From Burkholderiaceae bacterium (lineage in GTDB: Bacteria > Pseudomonadota > Gammaproteobacteria > Burkholderiales > Burkholderiaceae_A): a DNA stretch of 64,000 nucleotides. A model generated the notes under the pieces. That model made no database searches. It saw only the letters and a list, made by a program, of their open reading frames with translations, and had not been told where the DNA came from. The translations under genes and the position numbers were made by a program. Positions 1 to 7,712 of this stretch are shown here, one piece after another (within the stretch, counting starts at the first letter, position 1; each line of letters begins with the position of its first letter). Location of the stretch: positions 1 through 64,000 of the forward strand of contig SGYQ01000008.1 of assembly GCA_004214155.1 (NCBI GenBank), in the 5' to 3' direction.

Positions 1-512
1 ACATATCTGAGCATAAAATTCCTTTTCCAATTTATTAAGGGATGAAATTTTCTGATATTATTCACCTCATCCATTTCTTCTTCTTTGAGATCGGAGCGAT
101 TCTCACTTTGCTCCTTTCTCATTCCTGTAATCCAAGCATTTTTACCAACAAGCGCTCTTTTTAAACTACTTACTTTTCGAATTTCACAGCACTGTAATCT
201 TTGTGCTTTGCTTTCATAGAAACCATTAATGCCGTTAATAGAAACGTATCTTTCAACCTCTTCTGTGATTGGGTAATATACTTTAATTTTTATCTGGTAT
301 GTATTTTCGGTTTCTCGTATCAAATTCAGGGTTTCAGGAAATAGTCTTCCAGTATCAAGTGTGAAAAACTCAACAGGTAAAGAGTTTCGGCATATTAGAT
401 GAGTGATCACCTGATCTTCGATCCCGAGGCTGGTACTAAACACTATTCCTTTTTTCAAAGAAACAGCTTTTCTAAGAATGGCAATTGATTCATTGACGAT
501 ATTTGTGTTCAT
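1..512 (-). CDS. cysH: APS/PAPS reductase CysH (C-terminus beyond window edge)
   Basis: Thioredoxin-dependent reduction of activated sulfate (APS or PAPS) to sulfite in the cytoplasm. The 170 visible codons carry the family's N-terminal motif FSTSLGIEDQ (PP-loop-like nucleotide site), then FFTLDTGRLFPET. A vicinal Cys-Cys (QCCEIRKV) follows, then AWITGMRKEQS. The paired cysteines suggest the iron-sulfur, APS-preferring type; the C-terminal CxxC that would confirm this lies outside the window. The ATG at 512 overlaps the TGA of cbiX (TCAT at 509-512), so translation is probably coupled. It continues the sulfite reductase/siroheme operon that begins at cysI. Confidence 0.9.
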   Translation of the reverse strand, partial: MNTNIVNESIAILRKAVSLKKGIVFSTSLGIEDQVITHLICRNSLPVEFFTLDTGRLFPETLNLIRETENTYQIKIKVYYPITEEVERYVSINGINGFYESKAQRLQCCEIRKVSSLKRALVGKNAWITGMRKEQSENRSDLKEEEMDEVNNIRKFHPLINWKRNFMLRY

Positions 513-895
513 GAAAAAGTTACTTGTTTTATTTGTTCAGAAATAGACTTCCTAACATTCAGCTGCTCTATTAATGCAGAGCCCGTAGCGAATTCTAAGC
601 CCGGGTATTTTTCACTTAAAAGCTTAAGGCGTTTTGGAAGATCAACCTTCAAATGATAGCCATTAGCTAGAAGAACAGGAAAAATAAAAATATTTTTTTC
701 TCCCTCAGTATGTAATTTGGCAACAATATCTTCTAAGGAGGGTTTTTCTAACTCAAAAAATGCCAGACTAACTTTTCTCAGGTCACCCTCTCGAAGAGTT
801 TCTTTTGTCAGTTCTATGAAAGGATTCTTCCAGCTGGGGTCACTGGAACCGTGCGCAAGCAGAACGACAGCAGTAGAGTCTTTTTTAAGCAACAT
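509..895 (-). CDS. cbiX: Sirohydrochlorin ferrochelatase, CbiX/SirB type
   Basis: Short (128 aa) chelatase of the CbiX family, which inserts Fe2+ into sirohydrochlorin to make siroheme, the cofactor of the sulfite reductase encoded upstream. The N-terminus VVLLAHGSSDPSW contains the metal-binding His of the family, and VFPVLLANGYHLKVDLP carries the second conserved His. A longer frame opens at 940, but the ATG at 895 is preferred because it places the AHGS strand at the usual distance from the start. It overlaps the end of cobA by 11 bp and the start of cysH by 4 bp. A cobaltochelatase role is possible in principle, but the operon context favours siroheme. Confidence 0.85.
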   Translation of the reverse strand: MLLKKDSTAVVLLAHGSSDPSWKNPFIELTKETLREGDLRKVSLAFFELEKPSLEDIVAKLHTEGEKNIFIFPVLLANGYHLKVDLPKRLKLLSEKYPGLEFATGSALIEQLNVRKSISEQIKQVTFS

Positions 896-1670
896 AGGAT
901 ATCTTCTCTTCTTTAGCATCGTCTTCTTTGATGACCACATCTTCTGCCAGCATAGTATTTGTGAAGCTGAAAATATTCCCGATTATTAAGCACACCGGAC
1001 CATCCGTTTTCAGGTGATACGTCATTAAGAGGGAGAGTTTTGTGAGTGTTTTTACTGGTCTTGTGCTTGCATTTTCTATAATTGCAACAGGCATATCTAA
1101 TGACATCTTGCAATCAATCAATGAAGAGGCAATTTTCTCCAAGTCTTTGCCACCCATATAAATAACAGCAGTATCGCTATTTAGCACGGATCTTAACCAA
1201 CTAACATTACTTTTATCTGAGAAAGCTGGTGTGACAAAACAAATAGATCTCGATACATTTCTTTTGGTTAAACTAACATTTAATTCTGCCGCACAAGCAA
1301 GTCCTGCTGTGACACCTGGGACTATCTCAAATGGTATATCGTATTTATTTAAGGCTACGATTTCTTCTGTTAGCCTTCCAAAAATGCTTGGGTCACCCCC
1401 TTTGAGTCGTACAACTTTATTATTATTTTGGTAGTAATTAACTAATAGTTTTCCAATTAATTTTTGGTCAATAGATACTTTGCCAGCCCTTTTTCCTACA
1501 AAAATCCAGTTGGCCGATTTGTTAAGTTGATGAAACCCCTTAAAGTCAATTAGCGCATCGTAAAATATAACGTCGGCATCCTGAATAAGTTTCATACCTT
1601 TAACGGTAATGAGGTCAGGGTTTCCTGGACCAGCTCCCACGAAAAATATTGGATTTTTTAAAGTGATCAT
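885..1670 (-). CDS. cobA: Uroporphyrinogen-III C-methyltransferase (SUMT)
   Basis: SAM-dependent methylation of uroporphyrinogen III at C2 and C7 to precorrin-2, the first step towards siroheme. Family motifs are complete: VGAGPGNPDLIT at the N-terminus, VRLKGGDPSIFGR near residue 90, PGVTAGLACAAEL near residue 120, and the C-terminal PVAIIENAS region. At 261 aa it is a stand-alone SUMT. It lacks the N-terminal precorrin-2 dehydrogenase/ferrochelatase domain of CysG; ferrochelatase is supplied by CbiX next door, but no precorrin-2 dehydrogenase is visible in the window. The ATG is 2 nt after the DUF934 stop, with GGAGGA lying inside the end of that gene. Confidence 0.92.
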   Translation of the reverse strand: MITLKNPIFFVGAGPGNPDLITVKGMKLIQDADVIFYDALIDFKGFHQLNKSANWIFVGKRAGKVSIDQKLIGKLLVNYYQNNNKVVRLKGGDPSIFGRLTEEIVALNKYDIPFEIVPGVTAGLACAAELNVSLTKRNVSRSICFVTPAFSDKSNVSWLRSVLNSDTAVIYMGGKDLEKIASSLIDCKMSLDMPVAIIENASTRPVKTLTKLSLLMTYHLKTDGPVCLIIGNIFSFTNTMLAEDVVIKEDDAKEEKISYVA

Positions 1671-1672
1671 TT

Positions 1673-2095
1673 TTAAAAAAGTCCTCCTGAGTTGTCTTTA
1701 CCAGATTGGTAGTGGTTTTTAAACGGGTTAAGGATTGAAGCCAGTTCTTCGCGTTCTTTAACAAAAATCGATTCCTCGGAATTAGATTCAAAATGAGCTA
1801 TGTCAAACCCACTTCTTTTCAAAAAATAACAAATTTCCTGATTAATTTTTCCAATCGCATGAATTTCAATACCGTCAGCTATTTCTTTTATTTTTGCAGC
1901 TAACGAGTAGGCTCTACCGTCAGTCATTTTACTAAAAGAAATTGCAATACTTTTCTCTTCCAAGACTTCTTTGGAGATTTCAGAAGTTCTCACACCAACC
2001 TTATCTGGGTCTAAAACTTTTGTTGGAATTTTTGTCTCTACCAACTCGCCTGTAATTAAATTTATAGTGATTATTTTTGTATCATGCAGGGTCAT
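1673..2095 (-). CDS. DUF934 sulfite-reduction-associated protein
   Basis: Protein of 140 aa matching the DUF934 family, which in betaproteobacteria follows the sulfite reductase gene and is annotated as probably involved in sulfite reduction. Its biochemical role is not established. Recognisable features are the central SFSKMTDGRAYSLA segment and the later CYFLKRSGFDIAHF segment. There is no signal peptide or membrane segment, so it is cytoplasmic. It starts 10 nt after the cysI stop (TGAGGGATGATGAATG, with GAGGG as ribosome site) and is followed by cobA 2 nt later. The tight packing supports a shared function with CysI. Confidence 0.85.
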   Translation of the reverse strand: MTLHDTKIITINLITGELVETKIPTKVLDPDKVGVRTSEISKEVLEEKSIAISFSKMTDGRAYSLAAKIKEIADGIEIHAIGKINQEICYFLKRSGFDIAHFESNSEESIFVKEREELASILNPFKNHYQSGKDNSGGLF

Positions 2096-2105
2096 TCATC
2101 ATCCC

Positions 2106-3785
2106 TCAGGATTTTCTAGCTTTGTTGGCAGCCTCTGCAAATGAAGCATTTCCTAGTCTTGCTACGGTGTTTCGAAAGGTTTCGTTTTTGTCCCTCTTAC
2201 TCAGGTAGTGTTGAAGGATATTTTCTACGGCATCAATAATCTCATCTTCTGCGAATGCTTTAGCAATAATTTTTCCAAGGCTCGCTTTACCTTTTTCTCC
2301 TGAGTTACCACCTAATAGCAGCTGATAAAAGGCTTTTCCGTCTTTATCAACCCCAAGAATTCCGATATTTCCGATATGATGATGCCCGCAACTATTCATA
2401 CATCCTGATATTCTTAAATCTATATTGCCGAGAGATTCTAATTTGTCGAGAGATTTATATCGCCGATTAATATCTTCAGCTACAGTAATTGATCTCGCAT
2501 TTGCCAGAGAGCAAAAATCTCCTCCAGGACAGCAGACCATATCAGTCAATAATCCACTTACAGGTCGTGCCATGCTTAGTTCTTGCAGTTTGAGGTATAA
2601 GTCAGGTAAGACTGAATTAGATACATACGGCAAAACAAAATTTTGGGCATGGGTTACTCTGACTAGAGACGCACTGAACTCGTCAGCAATCTCGCACAAG
2701 GATAACATTTCCTCTGCGGTAACGTCTCCAGGGGCTCGACCCTCTCCTTTTACCGGAACCTTGACAATACTCAATCCAGGAAATTTATGATTGATTACGC
2801 ATCTATTTTTCCAATTAATAAAATCTACACTATCAATTGTTTTTTCAAATTCGCCTTCATTTATTTCTCCTGAGCCAGAGACTTTCTTTACAATCTCACC
2901 TTCTTCTAGAAATTGTTTTTTAACTCTATTTAAATCGTTTAGATCTAACTGTTTGAAATTTTGTTTTATGTCTATGAATTCCTCATCTAATAGTTTTTTA
3001 AATTCGTCGATTCCAATTGATCTAATAAGAATTTTAATCCTTGCTTTTGTCAAATTGTCACGTCTTCCCAACCGATTATATAATCGCATTAAAGCGTGAG
3101 TGTACAACGTGATATCAGTCCAATGAAGACTGTCATGAATTACAGGACCTAATACCGGTGTTCTTCCTAGTCCACCTCCGGCTCGAACCCTAAATCTCAC
3201 TTCCGGTTCAGAGGTAATAGCCTCAAATGCTAAATCATGAACTTGTATTAGCGCTCTGTCTTCTACAGAACCAGTAAAAGCAACCTTAAATTTTCTAGGT
3301 AGAAAGGAAAGCTCCGGGTGGAAGGTGCTCCATTGTCGAAGAATTTCAGCATAAGGTCTTGGATCAACGATTTCACCCTTGCATATCCCAGCCAAAGCGT
3401 CACTGGTAATATTCCTTAAACAGTTCCCACTAGACTGGATACCATGTAAGCCAACTTCAGCTAGTTCTTTCAGAGCTTTAGGGACATCGTCCACTTTTAT
3501 CCAGTTGAGCTGCATATTTTGTCTGGTTGTCAAATGACCATAGCCTCTATCGTATTTGGTCGTTATCTGAGCTAATGATTTTAGCTGACGAGTATTCAAC
3601 ATCCCATACGCTATCGCTATTCTAAGCATAGGTGCATGACGTTGAATATACAAACCATTTTGCAATCTCAAGGGACGGAACTCCTCAGGGGTAGTAACAC
3701 CCTCTTTGTGACGCTTGAGTTGGTTTTCGAATTGAGAAGCTCTTTCTCTAAGCCTGGACAGATCAAAAGTATTAGGTTGGTACAT
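2106..3785 (-). CDS. cysI: Sulfite reductase hemoprotein (nitrite/sulfite reductase family)
   Basis: Six-electron reduction of sulfite to sulfide by a siroheme-[4Fe-4S] centre. The protein has two ferredoxin-like half domains and two siroheme domains. The cluster ligands are C-PGGDF-C (about residue 420) and C-MNS-C (about residue 463), the CX5C...CX3C pattern of the family. An Arg-rich N-terminal block (LTTRQNMQLNW) matches the siroheme pocket. The DUF934-cobA-cbiX-cysH context favours sulfite over nitrite. No flavoprotein partner (CysJ) is present, so the donor may be ferredoxin or another reductase. A TTG at 3791 is an alternative start; the ATG at 3785 is preferred. Confidence 0.88.
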   Translation of the reverse strand: MYQPNTFDLSRLRERASQFENQLKRHKEGVTTPEEFRPLRLQNGLYIQRHAPMLRIAIAYGMLNTRQLKSLAQITTKYDRGYGHLTTRQNMQLNWIKVDDVPKALKELAEVGLHGIQSSGNCLRNITSDALAGICKGEIVDPRPYAEILRQWSTFHPELSFLPRKFKVAFTGSVEDRALIQVHDLAFEAITSEPEVRFRVRAGGGLGRTPVLGPVIHDSLHWTDITLYTHALMRLYNRLGRRDNLTKARIKILIRSIGIDEFKKLLDEEFIDIKQNFKQLDLNDLNRVKKQFLEEGEIVKKVSGSGEINEGEFEKTIDSVDFINWKNRCVINHKFPGLSIVKVPVKGEGRAPGDVTAEEMLSLCEIADEFSASLVRVTHAQNFVLPYVSNSVLPDLYLKLQELSMARPVSGLLTDMVCCPGGDFCSLANARSITVAEDINRRYKSLDKLESLGNIDLRISGCMNSCGHHHIGNIGILGVDKDGKAFYQLLLGGNSGEKGKASLGKIIAKAFAEDEIIDAVENILQHYLSKRDKNETFRNTVARLGNASFAEAANKARKS

Positions 3786-3803
3786 AGTCAAAAACTTAAT
3801 TTA

Positions 3804-3831
3804 TTCAAAGTAGCCTATACTGTACTTTGAA
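3804..3831. promoter_or_regulatory. 28-bp inverted repeat in the cysI/DUF1330 divergent region
   Basis: TTCAAAGTA at 3804-3812 and TACTTTGAA at 3823-3831 form a perfect 9-bp inverted repeat separated by 10 bp. It lies 19-46 bp upstream of the cysI ATG, in the only spacer of the sulfur operon. TATACT at 3816-3821 inside the spacer resembles a sigma-70 -10 box on the + strand. The size and spacing suit a dimeric regulator (a CysB-like LysR protein would be one candidate), but a leader hairpin in the cysI mRNA is also possible. No regulator gene is adjacent. Confidence 0.5.
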
Positions 3832-3903
3832 GAATATTTTTTTTGAAATACTTTTTTTTTTTAATGTTAGAAGAAAAAGTTATAAAGAACACGGAGGTGA
3901 ATT

Positions 3904-4206
3904 TTGGCTAAAGCTTACATCTTAGGAAACAATACAATATTAAATAAAGACGGATATGGTGAATATGCGAAGAAGGTTCCAGAGACAGTTAGAGCGCATG
4001 GCGGCAAGTTTTTAGCTAGGGGAGGAGATACGGTTGTTTTAGATGGAGATCCCACTGGAAATAGAAATGTCATTATTGAATTTCCTAGTATTGATACGGC
4101 AAAGGCATGGTATTTTTCACGGGAGTATCAAGAAATAGTTCATGGTAGATTGCAAAATGCGAAAGGGTATCTTTTGATAGTTGAGGGGGTTGAGGATAGT
4201 AATTAG
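3904..4206 (+). CDS. DUF1330 family protein
   Basis: Small cytoplasmic protein of 100 aa with the dimeric alpha-beta barrel fold expected of DUF1330 (EthD/Dabb-like). Visible family features are VRAHGGKFLARGG in the first half, then VIIEFPSIDTAKAWYFSREYQ. Its reaction is unknown. The start is a TTG at 3904, chosen because a strong GGAGGTGA at 3893-3900 sits directly upstream and no ATG precedes the conserved YILGNNTI strand. It is divergent from the sulfur operon and followed 10 nt later by cutA. Confidence 0.8.
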   Translation: MAKAYILGNNTILNKDGYGEYAKKVPETVRAHGGKFLARGGDTVVLDGDPTGNRNVIIEFPSIDTAKAWYFSREYQEIVHGRLQNAKGYLLIVEGVEDSN

Positions 4207-4216
4207 AATAAAGAAT

Positions 4217-4567
4217 ATGGAATTTACAAAAGATCTAATTGTGGTGTGCACTACGGTTGATTCAATTAAGGAGGCTCGAAGTATTTCTAGGATTCTTGTA
4301 GAAGAGAAACTAGCCGCTTGTATTCAAATCAATCAGGTTCGTAGTATTTTTGAATGGGAGGACGAAGTTGACGAAAGCCTTGAGTTTAAACTAAGTATCA
4401 AAACTGTAGCAGATAATTACGAAAGGATAGAGGAGAAACTTCTGGAAGTGCACCCATATGATTTACCCGAAATAATTAGTTTGCCTGTCATGTATGCTTA
4501 TGGTCCTTATGCTGAGTGGGTGGACAACCAATGTGGCGAGAACGAAGAATTTGAGGGTGATGAATAA
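4217..4567 (+). CDS. cutA: CutA divalent-ion tolerance protein
   Basis: CutA family protein of 116 aa, a PII-like trimer linked genetically to copper tolerance; its exact job is unsettled. Family motifs: VVCTTVDSIKEARSISRILVEEKLAACIQI at the N-terminus (quoted motif core is EKLAACIQI), WEDEVDESLEFKLSIKT in the middle, and HPYDLPEIISLPV near the C-terminus. An upstream in-frame start at 4181 would overlap the DUF1330 gene; the ATG at 4217 gives the normal N-terminus. Its end overlaps the start of the next gene by 8 bp. Confidence 0.9.
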   Translation: MEFTKDLIVVCTTVDSIKEARSISRILVEEKLAACIQINQVRSIFEWEDEVDESLEFKLSIKTVADNYERIEEKLLEVHPYDLPEIISLPVMYAYGPYAEWVDNQCGENEEFEGDE

Positions 4568-5036
4568 AATTATTTTTGGAGTGGAAAAAATTGATAAGTG
4601 TTCGGGAACTGCTTACGCCTTAGGTTACGGGGGGGCCGTCCCTTTCGTTGCTTTTGTCGTGATGCAGTGGCATGGTTATCAACTGACTCAAGGCGGGGTG
4701 AGCTTAATGTATTTCTATGGTAGCGTTATCTTGAGTTTCTTGGGAGCTACGCATTGGGGATATATTTTGGCGATGGCAGATAGAGCTGAGGTTAAAAATT
4801 TAGCGGCCCGGCTTATTATTGGAGTTATTCCATCTTTGATAGCTTTTTTCTCAATTCTTTTTGATGAACTTGATAGATTATTAATTATTGGATCAAGTTT
4901 CATATTTATTTATGTAATTGATAGTATCTTGTTTCGGCAAGAAAATATTCCGAATTGGTTTCTTCCTCTCCGGTTTCGCTTAACCGTTATCGTTGCCTCC
5001 TGTTTTCTTTGCTCTATTGTTCTACTTATTGTCTGA
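4560..5036 (+). CDS. DUF3429 membrane protein
   Basis: Integral membrane protein of 158 aa with about five hydrophobic helices. The motif LSFLGATHWGYIL near residue 60 and the earlier GYGGAVPFVAF helix match DUF3429. No function is known. The ATG at 4560 overlaps the end of cutA by 8 bp, implying translational coupling. The stop overlaps the convergent histone-deacetylase-like gene by 15 bp. Confidence 0.75.
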   Translation: MNKIIFGVEKIDKCSGTAYALGYGGAVPFVAFVVMQWHGYQLTQGGVSLMYFYGSVILSFLGATHWGYILAMADRAEVKNLAARLIIGVIPSLIAFFSILFDELDRLLIIGSSFIFIYVIDSILFRQENIPNWFLPLRFRLTVIVASCFLCSIVLLIV

Positions 5037-6029
5037 TAAGGATGTTAAATGAGCTCGCACTCCGTTAGCGACTCCTTCTGGATAATAACCACCTTCTAGA
5101 AGGGAAACTATTTTTCCATTCGCATGTTTTTTAGCAATATCTAACACTATTTTTGTGGCGTCATAGAACCCTGAGTCAGAAAAATTGAAACAACCCAGCA
5201 AGTCATCTTTTCTAGAATCGAAGCCTGCAGAGATTAGAACGAAATCAGGTTGAAACTTCTCGGCTGCTGGGAGTAATTTTTCAACCAAGCTTTCCCTTAA
5301 GTCATTATCCGTTGCTCCACAATTCAGATGGACATTAATATTGTAGCCGTACCCTTCACCCTCACCTTTTCTCGCCGGATCTCCGGTGCCAGGATACGAA
5401 TGCCAGTCATGTAAAGAAAAAAATAGCACGGTGGGATCGTCATAGAAAAAAAACTCTGTTCCATCACCATGGTGATAATCCCAATCGACAATCAAAATTC
5501 GCTCGTATTTCAAAACATTTTGGAGATATTTAGTAGCTATCGCAATATTGTTAAAAAAACAAAACCCCTCTTCGCGCCCATAATTTCTTGCATGATGTCC
5601 CGGTGGCCTTGCCGCCACAAAAGCATTCTGCACTTCGTTTTGATGCACATAGTCACAAGCAGCTATGACTCCACCAACTGCCGACCTGGCAATTGTAACT
5701 ATGTTAGAACTATATCTGCTAGAAATTTGTTCGAGATGGTCCTCCGAGTGAATCATCGTTACCATCTCGTCACTTATTTTTTTCACAGGCAGGTGAACAA
5801 TGGAATTATCGAACCCAGGATGGCTTTGGAGTTTTTCCCATGCTAATTGTAATCTCTTAGGAGTCTCAGGATGGGGTTCATCATGTATAGGGTCAAGAAA
5901 AATGTTGTCAAAAATAAGACCAGTGGTGTTTTTATTGGCTTTCATATCGAAACTAATACCTCGCTTAGAAAACATTAAACTTATAAGACCAAAACAAAAT
6001 AGGTTTCTCTTACTTTGCTGTACTTTCAT
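5022..6029 (-). CDS. Histone-deacetylase/AcuC-like family hydrolase
   Basis: Zinc-dependent deacetylase of the HDAC superfamily; bacterial members act on acetylated proteins, polyamines or other acetyl amides, and the substrate here is unknown. The active site is intact: RPPGHHARNYGREEGFCFFNN with the catalytic His pair, then the metal-binding DWDYHHGDGTE, then SAGFDSRKDDLLG, and the C-terminal SLLEGGYYPEG. The start is uncertain. ATG at 6029 (with a TTG just before it) gives a 30-residue hydrophobic leader that could be a signal peptide and overlaps the upstream gene by 20 bp. ATG at 5942 would give a plain cytoplasmic enzyme. It lies beside the photolyase-like genes. Confidence 0.87.
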   Translation of the reverse strand: MKVQQSKRNLFCFGLISLMFSKRGISFDMKANKNTTGLIFDNIFLDPIHDEPHPETPKRLQLAWEKLQSHPGFDNSIVHLPVKKISDEMVTMIHSEDHLEQISSRYSSNIVTIARSAVGGVIAACDYVHQNEVQNAFVAARPPGHHARNYGREEGFCFFNNIAIATKYLQNVLKYERILIVDWDYHHGDGTEFFFYDDPTVLFFSLHDWHSYPGTGDPARKGEGEGYGYNINVHLNCGATDNDLRESLVEKLLPAAEKFQPDFVLISAGFDSRKDDLLGCFNFSDSGFYDATKIVLDIAKKHANGKIVSLLEGGYYPEGVANGVRAHLTSLSDNK

Positions 6030-6510
6030 CAAATGATATCTCGTTGTCTGGTCTAATTAAATCTCCTGCACAATTTAAATATGCTCCCGTGACATTTCTT
6101 GATAATCGCGACGGAAGCTTTAATCTTACCTGTGTTTCATTAATTTTGTAGATCAACTCTCCCCCAAAATTTGCTATTTCGAACATTAAAAGACCTCCTT
6201 GATCTGATTTTTCTAAATTTTTTTCGACGTAAAAGGTTTCTTTCTCTTCGGCTGGATTTTGAAAAATAGTTTCCGTGTTAATTGTTCGTGTTTTTAAACT
6301 CGCTGAGGAAATATGCTGGCCGGGAACTTCTAGAGTCATCGATGTCAAAATCCTTTTTTCTCGTACAAACTTTTCTAATTTGAATAAAACATTGTTTTTG
6401 TTGTCATAGTAATGAATGCCACACCGAATTGGCCAACCATTATCCATTCCTACAATGGGTGTAACACTCCATGAAAGAGTGGCAAATATCGCAGATTGAA
6501 AAGAGAGCAT
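6010..6510 (-). CDS. Unknown exported protein
   Basis: No family recognised. With the ATG at 6510 the product is 166 aa and begins with a plausible signal peptide (LSFQSAIFATLSWSVTPIVG). The mature part has Cys near both ends (IRCGIHYY and YLNCAGDL), suggesting a disulfide, and is rich in predicted beta strand. An in-frame extension to 6633 would overlap the divergent photolyase-like gene and lacks support. The start codon lies only 4 bp from the start of that divergent gene. It overlaps the HDAC-like gene by 20 bp, so the two are probably co-transcribed. Confidence 0.55.
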   Translation of the reverse strand: MLSFQSAIFATLSWSVTPIVGMDNGWPIRCGIHYYDNKNNVLFKLEKFVREKRILTSMTLEVPGQHISSASLKTRTINTETIFQNPAEEKETFYVEKNLEKSDQGGLLMFEIANFGGELIYKINETQVRLKLPSRLSRNVTGAYLNCAGDLIRPDNEISFDESTAK

Positions 6511-6514
6511 AGTT

Positions 6515-7666
6515 TTGAAATATTTTAATAAAACACCACTTCCGGGGAGAGTTTCTGCAGAACAGAGGCTCAATTCATTCAATCCGTCAGAGTATAAACG
6601 AACTAGAAACTTTATTAAAGGCAACGTAAGCAAGTTGTCCCCATATGTTACTCATGGGATTCTATCTCTAGCGGAAGTATACGATAGCTTAACGACGAAG
6701 TATAACCTAAGATCTGACCACAAATTTATTAACGAATTAATGTGGCGTCAATTTTTTCATCATGTATGGACAAAAAAAGGGGAAAACATTTTCAGTTCAC
6801 TTGCCGAGGAACCAGTGCCTAAATCTTTTTACAGGTCTGAGTTGCCAGGTGATATTACTCGTGCCAAAACTGGCCTTGCTGTCATAGATCAAACGATCAA
6901 AGGTTTGTATGAAAGCGGCTATATTCACAATCACGCTAGAATGTGGTTGGCTGCTTATATTGTTCACTTTAGAAAAGTGTATTGGAAAGTGGGAGCTGAC
7001 TGGATGTATTCTTTATTAGTAGATGGAGACCTTGCATCAAATCATTTGTCTTGGCAATGGGTTGCTGGGACAAGTCGTTCAAGTATTTATATCTTTAACG
7101 CTGAAAATGTTAATAAGTACGGTCCCGAGGAATTTTGTGTCAGGGGCACCTCTTTAGATAAAAGTTACTCTGAGTTATCAGATTTAGCTTATAGTCAGAA
7201 AATAATTAGAAATGAGTTGATAAAAGAAGAAGAGCTTATTCCATTCGAACCCCCTCAAATCGAATCTTATCCTCCCATCGATTTGCCAGATATTAGAAAC
7301 GCAAATTTAGATAATTTTTTTCTCATTCATCCATGGAATATTGGATTTTCTGATGAAACAAGTAGCGGGATGAGAAAAGTTGGAATCATTTTTGAGGAGT
7401 TTCACAAGAAATGGCCATGGAGTACCATTAAGTGGGATTTTGTTTTAAAAAGTATGGAAGAGGCGTGTGATGATATTTTTATTTGTAGGGATGCGAGTCA
7501 AATCGGGAAATGTTTGTCTACATATAATCAACATCTAGAAGAAATTCCACGGTTTCCGTTTGATAGAGTAAACATGGTTTTTGAAAAAAAAATAGGAGTG
7601 GAACCACAGCAATACTGTCATTCTTTTTCGAAGTATTGGAGAAAAATAGAAAAAACAATTACGTGA
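6515..7666 (+). CDS. Photolyase/cryptochrome-like FAD-binding protein lacking the antenna domain
   Basis: Protein of 383 aa that aligns with the C-terminal helical FAD domain of photolyases from its first residues. Shared motifs: LSPYVTHGILSL, FINELMWRQFFHHV, SGYIHNHARMWLAAYIVHF and DGDLASNHLSWQWVAG, the last being the flavin-contact region. The usual N-terminal alpha/beta domain that holds the antenna pigment is absent, and the frame is closed by a TGA at 6497. Residues from about 270 form an extension with FFLIHPWNIG and DDIFICRDASQIGK strands, possibly a small alpha/beta domain. The TTG start has AAGAGAG 7 nt upstream. Repair or light sensing are both possible. Confidence 0.82.
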   Translation: MKYFNKTPLPGRVSAEQRLNSFNPSEYKRTRNFIKGNVSKLSPYVTHGILSLAEVYDSLTTKYNLRSDHKFINELMWRQFFHHVWTKKGENIFSSLAEEPVPKSFYRSELPGDITRAKTGLAVIDQTIKGLYESGYIHNHARMWLAAYIVHFRKVYWKVGADWMYSLLVDGDLASNHLSWQWVAGTSRSSIYIFNAENVNKYGPEEFCVRGTSLDKSYSELSDLAYSQKIIRNELIKEEELIPFEPPQIESYPPIDLPDIRNANLDNFFLIHPWNIGFSDETSSGMRKVGIIFEEFHKKWPWSTIKWDFVLKSMEEACDDIFICRDASQIGKCLSTYNQHLEEIPRFPFDRVNMVFEKKIGVEPQQYCHSFSKYWRKIEKTIT

Positions 7667-7712
7667 CATTAAGCAACTCTTTATGGGGTGTGGGAAAGCC
7701 TAACAAAAGTTG

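Noticed and set aside
6511-6633. Longer form of the secreted unknown starting at 6633
   Set aside because: It would overlap the coding start of the divergent photolyase-like gene and would hide the signal peptide in the middle of the protein.
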